Positions 20,897-30,500 of a stretch of 64,000 bases of DNA are shown here, in pieces. Both the position numbers and the translations under genes were made by a program. Source of the DNA: Armigeres subalbatus (lineage: Eukaryota > Arthropoda > Insecta > Diptera > Culicidae); assembly GCF_024139115.2 (NCBI RefSeq), contig NC_085141.1, forward strand, positions 377,300,995 to 377,364,994, in the 5' to 3' direction. The notes beneath the pieces are model-generated. The model ran no database searches. It had not been told where the DNA came from and saw only the letters and a list, made by a program, of their open reading frames with translations. Numbering within the stretch: position 1 is the stretch's first letter; each line of letters starts with the position of its first letter.

Positions 20897-21353
20897 CTTT
20901 TCTGAAGTAACAATATTGGACAAACGGTTTTGTAACGAATTAGAGCACGTTTTGTATGAATGACCCCCAAAAATCATAACAATAAACCATGCAATAAATA
21001 ATTAATCATGTTAGACACTTTTTAATTGTTTACGTAACAGTTGTACTGAAAGACGTACATTAAGGACTATTTTAATTTGATTCAAAACAATAGTGGAACA
21101 CGACGGAACAAAACAAAACATTGTGCATTCGGTAGCTTAAAACCGAATCTTTCAGATGGTGCCTGTTTGGCTTGCCGCCTCTTGCCGCTTTTCATGGTGT
21201 GTTGATGTGAAAATTGACTATTTTTTCTAAAGATTCTTTAATAACTTTGACAGGTTTCAATATAGATCAAAGACTGCTAGACAAAGATGTTTTTTGTCAT
21301 TATGCACAACTTTCTAGAATAAACCATAGTGCTAAAATCATTTTCAAAAAAGT
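20897..21353. other. Left-arm-only sequence, no gene
   Basis: 457 bp of AT-rich DNA with no partner in the right arm. Target duplications were not identified, so an insertion here and a deletion on the right are equally possible. Confidence 0.5.
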
Positions 21354-21767
21354 TACAGGGGTTAGGCAAAATGATTGAGATAGGCAAAATTTGGCCCAAA
21401 TTCAAATCCTTATAACTTTTTGAAAAATTGATGAAATTGGACAAAACCGGAAGCATTCGACGGCAAATTTGGTCAAGATTTAGGAACATGTGCGATCACG
21501 AATACTGGCCACCGGACACCGGAGATGTTCCGGATTTTCGGAGGCCATGTCAAAAACACATTTTTTCTGCCGCTCGTATTTTTGTATGGTTTGAAGTTAC
21601 ATCGATAAACATTATTTTCCTAGAAACTAGATCTTATTGAAAATTGAATGCGGGCTGTTGCGCTAAGATCCGTTGAAAAACATCCGAGATATGGCCATTT
21701 CAGTAAAACTGGTTCCGGATACTATGGTCAATTATGTATATCCTTCCAATCACGTATATATTATCCG

Positions 21768-22798
21768 GTACCATATCAATATTGGTATCAAACTTCAAGA
21801 TTTTTCATGGAGATGCTTCAGGAAGCATATTCAAGATGGTCAGTTGCTCTGACCACTCTGTAGTAGGTTCCAGGTGCCCCGGGGGAAGTGGCCAATTTGA
21901 AAAACGTTCAGAACCCTATCAATATGGGTATCAAACTTCAAGATTTTTCATGAAGATGCTTCAGGAAGCATATTCAGGATGATCAGTTGCTCTGACCACT
22001 CTGTAGTAGGTTCCAGGTGCCCCGGGGGAAGTGGCCAATTTGAAAAACGTTCACAACCCTATCAATATGGGTATCAAACTTCAAGATTTTTCATGGAGAT
22101 GCTTCAGGAAGCATATTCAGGACGATCAGTTGCCCTGACCACTTTGTAGTAGGTTCCAGGTGCCCCGGGGGAAGTGGCCAATTTGAAAAACGTTCAGAAC
22201 CCTATCAATATGGGGATCAAACTTCAAGATTTTTCATGGAGATGCTTCAGAAAGCATATTCAGGACGATCAGTTTCCCTGGCCACTCTGTAGTAGGTTCC
22301 AGGTGCCCCGGGGGAAGTGGCCAATTTGAAAAACGTTCAGAACCTTATCAATATGGGTACCAAACTTCAAGATTTTTCGAGGTGATACCTTTAAATGCAT
22401 TTTAGAACCAGCAGCTGTCATGACCACTCTGTAGTAGGTTCCAGGTGTCCTGGGGAAGTGGCCAATTTGCAAAATGTTCGAAACTATATCAAAATGAGTA
22501 TCAAAGTTCAAGGTTTTTCATGGAGATGCTTCAGGAAGCATATTCAGGACGATCAGTTGCCCTGACCACTCTGTAGTAGGTTCCAGGTGCCCCGGGGGAA
22601 GTGGCCAATTTGAAAAATATTCAGAACCATATCAATATGGGTATCAAACCTCAAGATTTTTCGAGGTGATACTTTTAAATGCATTTTAGAACCAGCAGCT
22701 GTCATGACCACTCTGTAGTAGGTTCCAGGTGTCCTGGGGAAGTGGCCAATTTGCAAAATGTTCGAAACCATATCAAAATGAGCATCAAAGTTCAAGGT
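21768..22798 (+). repeat. 143-bp satellite array, left arm (about 7 monomers)
   Basis: CAAACTTCAAGATTTTTCAT recurs at 21789, 21932, 22075, 22218 and 22361 at exactly 143-bp spacing, then 141-143 bp. Monomers include CTCTGTAGTAGGTTCCAGG and CCCCGGGGGAAGTGGCC. Two monomers near 22375-22500 and 22660-22790 are a variant form with ACCAGCAGCTGTCATGACC. Frames of 71-115 codons are repeat artefacts. Confidence 0.95.
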
Positions 22799-22804
22799 TT
22801 TTCA

Positions 22805-23225
22805 TGGAGATGCTTTTGGACTTTCCTGTCGAATAGAGTTCGCCGCAGCACTAAGTTGACCATCTACAAAACGCTCATTAGACTGGTCTGCCTCTATGGC
22901 CACGAAAGTTGGATGTTGCTGGCGAAGGACCAACGCGCCCTTGGAGTTTCCGAATGGAAGGTGTTGCGGACCATCTATGGTGGGGTGCAGATGGAAGACA
23001 ATGGAGGTGGTGGTGGAGGTCAATGAACCACGAGTTGTAACTGTTAGGAGAACTACCCACACGGTACAATTTTGGCGGTTACGATGGGCTGGGCATGTAG
23101 CCAGAATGTCAGACGATAACCCGATTGAGATGATGCTTCGATAATAATCCGACCGGTACAAGAAGAAGAGGCGTGCAGCGGTCACGGTGGATCGACCAAG
23201 TGGAACGCGACCTGCGGATCTTTCG
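22805..23225 (+). pseudogene. Captured C-terminal piece of an RTE-like RT (left arm)
   Basis: Frame pieces NRVRRSTKLTIYKTLIRLVC, LYGHESWMLLAKDQRALG and EWKVLRTIYGGVQ, then RWAGHVARMSDDNP, match the tail of the RTE-like elements at 31990-32330 and 33767-34250. The RT core is absent. It is inactive, and is mirrored at 23385-23810. Confidence 0.85.
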
Positions 23226-23400
23226 CAAAAATGAAAAACAGACGTCATACTCAGGATTTGTCATCATATCAACAAATACCTTGTCTTCCAAAATTATTTG
23301 ATAATCGGCAGGCTTCACTTTGCCCTTAGGTGCCATAATAGGACCATGGCCATGTCAAGATATAGCACCCCACACAATTGCTAAGTCATGCTTGCGACCT
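23226..23400 (-). pseudogene. Transposase-like fragment at the palindrome centre
   Basis: On the minus strand from about 23395 downward the translation reads AIVWGAIS, a stop, HGHGPIMAPKGKVKPADY, then IILEDKVFVDMM. Tc1/mariner transposases have V-M-V-W-G-x-I-S followed by G-x-G-P, a residue gap and Y-I-x-I-L-x-x-x-L just after the second catalytic Asp. The match is short and contains a stop, so identity is tentative. Its position midway between Tc1/mariner-type inverted ends supports it. Confidence 0.5.
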
Positions 23401-23810
23401 GGCAGGCCATCTTACACTTGGTCGATCCCCCGTGACCGCATCGCGCCTCTTCTTCTTGTACCGGTCGGATCATTATCGAGCACCATCTCAATCGGGTTGT
23501 CATCTAACATTCTGGCTACATGCCCGGCCCACCGTAACCGCCAAAATTGTACCATGTGGTAGTTCTCCTAACAGTTACAACTCGTGGTTCATTGACCTCC
23601 ACCACCACCTCCATTGGCTTCCATCTGCACCCCACCATAAATAGTCCGCAACACCTTCCATTCGGAAACTCCAAGGGCGCGTTGGTCCTTCGCCAGCAAC
23701 ATCCAACTTTCGTGGCCATAGAGGCCGACCAGTCTAATGAGCATTTTGTAGATGGTCAACTTCGTGTGGCGGCGAACTCTATTCGACAGGAGAGTCCAAA
23801 AGCATCTCCA
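23385..23810 (-). pseudogene. Captured C-terminal piece of an RTE-like RT (right arm)
   Basis: Mirror copy of 22805-23225 with a few per cent differences. For example the left arm has GATGCTTCGATAATAATCC where the right arm, read in complement, has GGTGCTCGATAATGATCC. The same RT-tail motifs are readable on the minus strand. Confidence 0.85.
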
Positions 23811-23814
23811 TGAA

Positions 23815-25855
23815 AAACCTTGAACTTTGATAATGAGTATTGAGTACTTGATATGGTTTCGAACATTTTGCAAATTGGTCACTTCCCCAAGACACCTGGA
23901 ACCTACTACAGAGTGGTCATGACAGCTGCTGGTTCTAAAATCCATTAAGAAGCATCACCTCAAAAAATATTGAAGTTTGATACCCGTATTGATATGGTTC
24001 TGAACGTTTTTCAAATTGGCCACTTCCTCCGGGGCACCTGGAACCTACTACAGAGTGGTCAGAGCAACTGATCGTCCTGAATATGCTTCCTGAAGCATCT
24101 CCATGCAAAATCTTGAAGTTTGATACCCATATTGATAGGGTTCTGAACGTTTTTCAAATTGGCCACTTCCTCCGGGGCACTTGATCATCAGGCAGAGTGG
24201 TCAGGGCAATTGATCATCCTGAATATGCTTCCTGAAGCATCTTCATACAAAATCTTGAAGTTTGATACCCATATTGATAGGGTTCTGAACGTTTTTCAAA
24301 TTGGCCACTTCCCCCGGGGCACCTGGAACCTACTACAGAGTGGTCAGAGCAACTGATCATCCTGAATATGCTTCCTGAAGCATCTTCATGAAAAATCTTG
24401 AAGTTTGATACCCATATTGATAGGGCTCTGAACGTTTTTCAAATTGGCCACTTCCCCCGGGGCACTTGATCATCAGGCAGAGTGGTCAGGGCAATTGATC
24501 ATCCTGAATATGCTTCCTGAGGCATTTTCATGAAAAATCTTGAAGTTTGATACCCATATTGATAGGGTGCTGAACGTTTTTCAAATTGGCCACTTCTCCC
24601 AGGTCACCTGGAACCCACTACAGAGTGGTCAGGGCAACTGATCATCCTGAATATACTTCCTGAAGCATCTTCATAAAAAATCTTGAAGTTTGATACCCAT
24701 ATTGATAGGGTTCTGAACGCTTTTCAAATTGGCCACTTCCCCCGGGGCACCTGGAACCTACTACAGAGTGGTCAGAGCAACTTATCACCCTGAATATGCT
24801 TCCTGAAGCATCTTCATGAAAAATCTTGAAGTTTGATACCCATATTGTAAGGGTTATGAACGTTTTTCAAATTGGCCACTTCCCCCGGGGCACCTGGAAC
24901 CTACTACAGAGTGGTCAGAGCAACTGATCATCCTGAATATACTTCCTGAAGCATTTTCATGAAAAATCTTGAAGTTTGATACCCATATTGTTAGGGTTCT
25001 GAACGTTTTTCAAATTGACTTCCCCCGGGGCACCTGGAACCTACTACAGAGTGGTCAGAGCAACTGACCATCTTGAATATGCTTCTTGAAGCATCTTCAT
25101 GAAAAATCTTGAAGTTTGATACCCATATTGTTAGGGTTCTGAACGTTTTTCAAATTGGCCACTTCCCCCGGGGCACCTGGAACCTACTACAAAGTGGTCA
25201 GGGCAACTGATCGTCCTGAATATGCTTCCTGAAGCATCTCCATGAAAAATCTTGAAGTTTTATACCCATATTGATAGGGTTCTGAACGTTTTTCAAATTG
25301 GCCACTCCCCCCGGGGCACCTGGAACCTACTACAGAGTGGTCTGAGCAACTGATCGTCCTGAATATGCTTCCTGAAGCATCTTCATGAAAAATCTTGAAG
25401 TTTGATACCCATATTGATAGGGTTCTGAACGTTTTTCAAATTGGCCACTTCCCCCGGGGCACCTGGAACCTACTACAAAGTGGGCAGGGCAACTGATCGT
25501 CCTGAATATGCTTCCTGAAGCATCTCCATGAAAAATCTTGAAGTTTGATACCCATATTGATAGGGTTCTGAACGTTTTTCAAATTGGCCACTTCCCCCGG
25601 GGCACCTGGAACCTACTACAGAGTGGTCAGAGCAACTGACCATCTTGAATATGCTTCCTGAAGCATCTTCATGAAAAATCTTGAAGTTTGATACCTATAT
25701 TGATAGGGTTCTGAACGTTTTTCAAATTGGCCACATCCCCCGGGGCACCTGGAACCTACTACAGAGTGGTCAGGGCAACTGATCGTCCTGCATATGCTTC
25801 CTGAAGCATCTCCATGAAAAATCTTGAAGTTTGATACCAATATTGATATGGTACC
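23815..25855 (-). repeat. 143-bp satellite array, right arm (about 14 monomers)
   Basis: TCTTGAAGTTTGATACCCAT recurs at about 143-bp intervals from 23968 to 25826. It is the reverse complement of the left array and about twice as long. The variant monomer with the CAGCTGCTGG word is next to the centre (near 23925). Local losses occur; for example the monomer near 25015 lacks GGCCACTTCC partly. Confidence 0.95.
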
Positions 25856-26514
25856 GGATAATATATACGTGATTGGAAGGATATACATAATTGACCATAG
25901 TATCCGGAACCAGTTTTACTGAAATGGCCATATCTCGGATGTTTTTCAACGGATCTTAGCGCAACAGCCCGCATTCAATTTTCAATAAGATCTAGTTTCT
26001 AGGAAAATAATGTTTATCGATGTAACTTCAAACCATACAAAATACGAGCGACAGAAAAAATGTGTTTTTGACATGGCCTCCGAAAATCCGGAACATCTCC
26101 GGTGTCCGGTGGCCAGTATTCGTGATCGCACATGTTCCTAAATCTTGACCAAATTTGCCGTCGAATGCTTCCGGTTTTGTCCAATTTCATCAATTTTTCA
26201 AAAAGTTATAAGGATTTGAATTTGGGCCAAATTTTGCCTATCTCAATCATTTTGCCTAACCCCTGTATGTCCTCAGAACAGATGTTCCAATTCACATGCT
26301 TTATAACATTGACAACCACTGCTTTTGTACATCTGCGTAAATTTTTAATTTCATACCGCCCTTCAAGGTGGATAGATCATTGATGTTTTCTTATCAAAAG
26401 AAAGCCTAAGAAATATCCTTCAACTCTTCTGAAGACATCATGACTCTAAAATGTAGTTTTCAGGTCGAAAACTAAAAAACGCACGTTTTGGGGGCTTTTG
26501 AACCAGTGTGCAAT

Positions 26515-26895
26515 GTTTCAGCAGAGGAAATGCTTCATTGGATTAGGAGACTATTTGATAACGATAGCCCATTCCATGATATACATATCAAGACACATAG
26601 GAAATGAAACGAACCTGTAGGTGTACTTATGTTTCGAAGAACTTTTATCACCTATCTGCGGAGAGCTTTAGACATTAACACTGGCTCTTTTAAAGTGCCA
26701 ACTCCTTGCTCCATGCCTGTGCTATTGAGAAGAGACCGGCGTCAGCCATCGTGCACAAGATTTGGTTCCTTGGTTAAAGAGAGGGATCCTGCTGTCTCCT
26801 GCGATTACGGATGTGAAAGCGACAGCTTTTCGGCTTCAGTAACCTGCATACTTATTTTTTACATAGAGGGATGAAGGTAAATTGGCATACATACA
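26515..26895. other. No gene recognised
   Basis: Unique AT-rich spacer between the palindrome and the R1-type 3' end. The 81-codon frame at 26629 has no motif. Confidence 0.4.
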
Positions 26896-27652
26896 CCTGA
26901 AATTATCACTCAGAGAGTGGGGTTGGCGCGGAAGGCAGAATGCCAGTCCGCCGGACCCACTAAACCCACCTAAGCAACAGAAGGTTACTTGAGTTACCCT
27001 CTCTACTAATACCCTGGTTCCCCCCGGAACTGCCTCCCAGCATTACTTCTGGGGGATAGACAATACTTAATATACTCGCTCATTTACGCTCACACAGTTA
27101 CTCATCCCGTATGAGGCTTACTTGGGTGCTCTCTCTAACACACCCTCTGACACACTCTGACATTCTTTCTGACGCACCATATGAGTATCACTTGGATGCT
27201 CACCACTGTCATACCATGTGAGTCTAACTTGGGTGCTCGCCCTCTACGCCTCATGTGAGACTAACTTGGATGCTCACCCTGCCACCTGATTCACGCTCTA
27301 CAACACAAATCTGAGACTTATTTGTGTGCTCATTCTAGCACACCCTGCCACTTCTCCTGATACACGCTCTGACACATCATGTGGAACTTACTTAGGTTCT
27401 CACTTTTGACATACCATGTGAGTCTGACTTGGATGCTCGCTCTACTCTCCTCTGCCATGCCTCGATGTGTCGATAGCGATAAGTACCAACAGTTCTACGC
27501 TACGACCCTTCTACCTCGGCATATGCAGTCCATACTAACACCTATGCGGTCACTCACTGCGGTTGCCACCCGTTGCGACACTCTTACCTCGACATGTGCA
27601 AACCTCTCATTCACATCCCCGCGCTCAGCCTGTCTTCGCTCTATCTAATCAA
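26896..27652 (-). repeat. 3' untranslated region of an R1-type element with degenerate internal repeats
   Basis: Immediately downstream (minus strand) of the RT tail. On the plus strand a phrase like CATGTGAGTCTGACTTGGAT, GCTCGC recurs with changes at about 27112, 27180, 27218, 27252, 27310, 27375 and 27415, that is every 35-70 bp. The last part (GTGGGTTTAGTGGGTCCGGC on the minus strand near 26960) is GC-rich. Attribution to the element is by position and orientation. Confidence 0.6.
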
Positions 27653-28677
27653 TCACAAGTTAGTCATGCTTGTCGACTGCTGCTTGGGGCGCCAGATTCT
27701 CTGCAAGCTGTACGCATTCTGGGTGGTTGCAGTCGAAACTGCGTTCCACTTCTCCACCGCTTGGCACATCCTCTGGATAAGGGTATCCGGGGTTGTGTCC
27801 CGACCGCAAACTTCTAGCATTCTTCCGCTCTTCTTTCGACGTCGAAACGAGGACATACGAATAGTATGTGCTCTGCAGTTTCGTCAACACCTGGGTAGTC
27901 AGTGCAGACGGGGCTCTCCGTGTGCCCAAACCTGTGGAAGTACTGCGGGAAGCAGCCATGGCCTGACAAAAATTGTGTCAGATGGAAGTGAACTTCCCCA
28001 TGGGGTCTCTCCACCCAGCTCGATATGTTCAGATAGGTATCAGCCGGTGGGTTCACCTACCTTTAGAAGAGTTATCCCACTCGCGCTGCCATCTGGCAAC
28101 CGAAGTCACCCTGATGCGTTCGCGGGCTCCTCTGGTGCCACGTAGCTCGAAACACTCCTCGTCTTCCCGGATGACCAGCCCGACTGGCATCATGCTCGTA
28201 ATCAGCTGCATCGTGTGATATCGTGCGGTAGGCAAATATCACTCTGAGACACATTAAGCGGTACGTGCTCTCCAGTTTCCGCAGGTTACTGGTTACCCCA
28301 GAGCTCTCGCCCAGGACGGGCCGCCGTACCTAAGAATAGTACGGGATCGCCTGCCAGTAGCCTACATCTACTGGCACACACCTTGGAACTGTTGGGCATT
28401 ATCCTCGATAATGCCGCAACAGCAGTCGAAGGCCTCTTGCACGCATAGTCGACATGGCTGGCGAAGGTCAGCTTGTCGTCTATTAAGCCCTCAAGGAGCT
28501 TTAAACTCCGCTTTGATGCGATCGCGACTTCACCCACGTGAATCACTGCATGTTGAACCGACTTGCGGTTGTTGACGATAACCACCTCCGTCTTATGTTG
28601 AGCGAGCTGCAGGCCTCTAGCGCTCATCCAATCCTCCACCATGCATGCACCATGCACCAATGCAGATGGCATTGCAG
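27653..28677 (-). pseudogene. 3' half of R1-type ORF2: RT thumb and C-terminal Cys-His region
   Basis: Read on the minus strand from 28672: VEDWMSARGLQLAQHKTEVV, HVGEVAIASKRSLKLLEGLI, DDKLTFASHVDYACKRPST and ALSRIMPNSSKVCASR; then in other frames SAYRTISHDAADY..MPVG, REDEECFELRGTRGARERI, WQREWDNSSKGRW, WVERPHGEVHFHLTQFLSGH and the C-terminal Cys-His motif, here CTDYPGVDETAEHILFVC. Its second Cys is replaced by Tyr. The open sequence ends QQSTSMTNL at 27653. This is the normal order for R1-clade ORF2, which primes reverse transcription at nicked DNA. Several frameshifts and loss of the RT core make it dead; the 5' truncation is at about 28677. Confidence 0.85.
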
Positions 28678-28689
28678 AGCTTGATTTTT

Positions 28690-28770
28690 ACGTAAAATTT
28701 CAGTTTTATAAATGAACATAGAAGAGCCTTTGGGTTTTTGTTAATAAATAAAATAAAATAAATTCCTTAA
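28690..28770 (+). repeat. A-rich tail, probable 3' end of a truncated retroelement
   Basis: TTAATAAATAAAATAAAATA and similar text at 28738-28766 is a TAAA-type tail like those of Jockey elements (compare 62665-62690). Nothing diagnostic is upstream. Confidence 0.4.
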
Positions 28771-28822
28771 GGCAACTGATCAAACATTAGACCAATTAAA
28801 TCACCAGCATTAATATGGATAC

Positions 28823-29588
28823 TAGGGTGGTTCAAAAAATCGATTTTGCTCCACAGTGCTCATCTGATTCTTTACCATGTTCTGAGTGTCCTCTGAAAAT
28901 TTGAGCTCATTTGGATTAAAACTGATTTAGCACAAGCCGTTTCAAGTTTGCATGCAAATTAGTATGGGGAATTTTATTTTTTCATTATACTGTTAATGAC
29001 GTTTCCCCATTAAGCGCAGGTTAGAAGAAAACCTACATAGCTAAAAGGGATACTCAACAACTTTCACTCAACGAAAACCGCATGTTGATTAATCGTCCCA
29101 ATAATTAGTAATCGTTTTTAAGACATGTTGCGAATCTTTAGTCATGATCGTTAAACTTCTTTGAGGGCATCACTGAAATGTGCAGTGCAACATAGTAGCC
29201 TGAATTTGTGTGTGCTATCTTTCGCGCCACGAGCAGCAATGTTGCCTGTTGAGGAGTTATGCAATTAGCTCCAGAAAACCACGGTATAGATTAAATTCGA
29301 TTACTAATTATTGGAACGATTAATTGAGATGCGGTTTTCACTGAGTGAAAGCTGTTGAGTATTCCTTTTAGCTATGTAGGTTTTCTTTTAACATGCGCTT
29401 GATGGGGAAGCGTCATTAACAGTATAATGAAAAAAAAAATTCCCCATACTAATTTGCATGCAAACTTGAAACGGCTTGTGCTAAATCAGTTTTAATCCAA
29501 ATGAGCTCAAATTTTCAGAGGACACTCAGAACATGGTAAAGAATCAGATGAGCACTGTGGAGCAAAATCGATTTTTTGAACCACCCTA
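28823..29588. mobile_element. 766-bp foldback MITE with 8-bp duplication ATGGATAC
   Basis: Ends TAGGGTGGTTCAAAAAATCG and the exact complement ...TTTTTTGAACCACCCTA are at 28823 and 29588; similarity continues for roughly 300 bp inward, including CATGCAAATTAGTATGGGGA and AGCTATGTAGG. ATGGATAC flanks both ends (28815-28822 and 29589-29596). An 8-bp target with TAGGG ends fits hAT, although P-like elements also make 8 bp. No protein is encoded. Confidence 0.9.
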
Positions 29589-29599
29589 ATGGATACCGG

Positions 29600-29930
29600 A
29601 AGGAAAATAAAAATGGGACAGATTAGTAAGATGGCAAAAGTTCCATGGTAAATTTTATTTGCTGGAGAAATAAGTGCTTAAAAAAAAAGGACTGAAGCGA
29701 GACCTTACAAACACACAAACACAAAAACTGGAATAAGTATTCCCCAGAGACGGCAGCAGTAACATTGCAATTCTGGATTCTGAAACCTGCACTGCGCTCA
29801 GCACATCATCTTTTTTTCTATTGATCGTGTAAGGCTAGTGTTTTTCGTATTGCGTATATCACCGTGCACCTTTCGAACGGGTTGATCAAGTGAACATAAT
29901 ATGTCCTTCGAGCCGGATACACCGCGGTTA
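29600..29930. other. No gene recognised
   Basis: AT-rich unique sequence between the foldback MITE and a dispersed repeat. Confidence 0.4.
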
Positions 29931-29934
29931 ACCT

Positions 29935-30235
29935 TTCCCCCCTTTTGAAAACGAAAATAAAAATCATTTTGGCTGTAACTTTTTTGTCTTTCGGAATTTT
30001 TTTGTCTTTCGGAATTTTTTTCGCAACTTTCACCAAAAGAAGCGGAATTTATTCAAGTTTCAGGGGCTCTATGGATTTTAAGGATTGGCCACTTGATATC
30101 GGAGTTATTCCGGATTTAAAATGGGTGTTAGCTTTTGGCCATATGCCAGAACGCATTCTTCGGAAATGATTATTTTATATATTTCGAAAAGAAACGACGC
30201 ATAAACTATACCAAATTTGATCAGGAATTTGAGGG
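29935..30235 (+). repeat. Second copy of the dispersed repeat at 7290-7565
   Basis: It shares the word order listed for 7290-7565. A local duplication of TTTTTTTGTCTTTCGGAA (29980-30020) is unique to this copy. No terminal repeats recognised. Confidence 0.65.
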
Positions 30236-30500
30236 GTTAGAAATATAGCTAAGTTTGAGGGGTTCGAAAAAGTAAGAAAGTAAGAAATATGGCCTGTATT
30301 TCGGATTGCGGACGTTCCTCCAGAACCTATTACGGGATCACTTTACAGAAATAGGCGAATACCATCATGCGACACATCAAACTTCATTATTTAAAAATTT
30401 ATGGAACCGGCAAACGGTTTTACTATGAATCGGTTCAAGGGACAATTTTGGGAAATAAGCGGCATATCAAACTTCATGATTTTAAAAGTTATGGCATTCC
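30236..30500. repeat. Two diffuse direct repeats
   Basis: ACATCAAACTTCATTATTTA at 30372 and ATATCAAACTTCATGATTTT at 30463 are about 91 bp apart with partial similarity between. The wording (ATCAAACTTCA) recalls the 143-bp satellite but is not a clear monomer. Confidence 0.4.

Larger units (their letters stand above)
21356..26265. mobile_element. 4.9-kb foldback Tc1/mariner-like element carrying satellite arms
   Basis: Ends CAGGGGTTAGGCAAAATGAT at 21356 and its complement ending GCCTAACCCCTG at 26265 are perfect mirrors and are of the same family as the 1.04-kb MITE at 6090. TA flanks each end (21354-21355, 26266-26267). Each arm contains, from outside inward, a shared CCGGAGATGTTCCGG region, a 143-bp satellite array and a captured LINE fragment. 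The centre keeps a piece with transposase-like sequence. Whether this is one mobile unit or a MITE end duplicated together with its flank is inference; the flanks are duplicated too. Confidence 0.65.
20201..26512. repeat. 6.3-kb inverted duplication (palindrome) with a 160-bp centre
   Basis: Left arm 20201-23225 and right arm 23385-26512 are reverse complements over their unique parts: GTTGAAGGATATTTCTTGGG at 20748 against its complement near 26405, TTCCGGATACTATGGTCAAT at 21712 against 25905, and GTGTTGCGGACCATCTATGG at 22960 against 23650. The arms differ by a 452-bp hAT MITE and about 460 bp near 20897-21353 present only on the left, and by satellite copy number (about 7 left, 14 right). 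The outer limits are where homology stops at TGCACACTGG. Confidence 0.9.
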
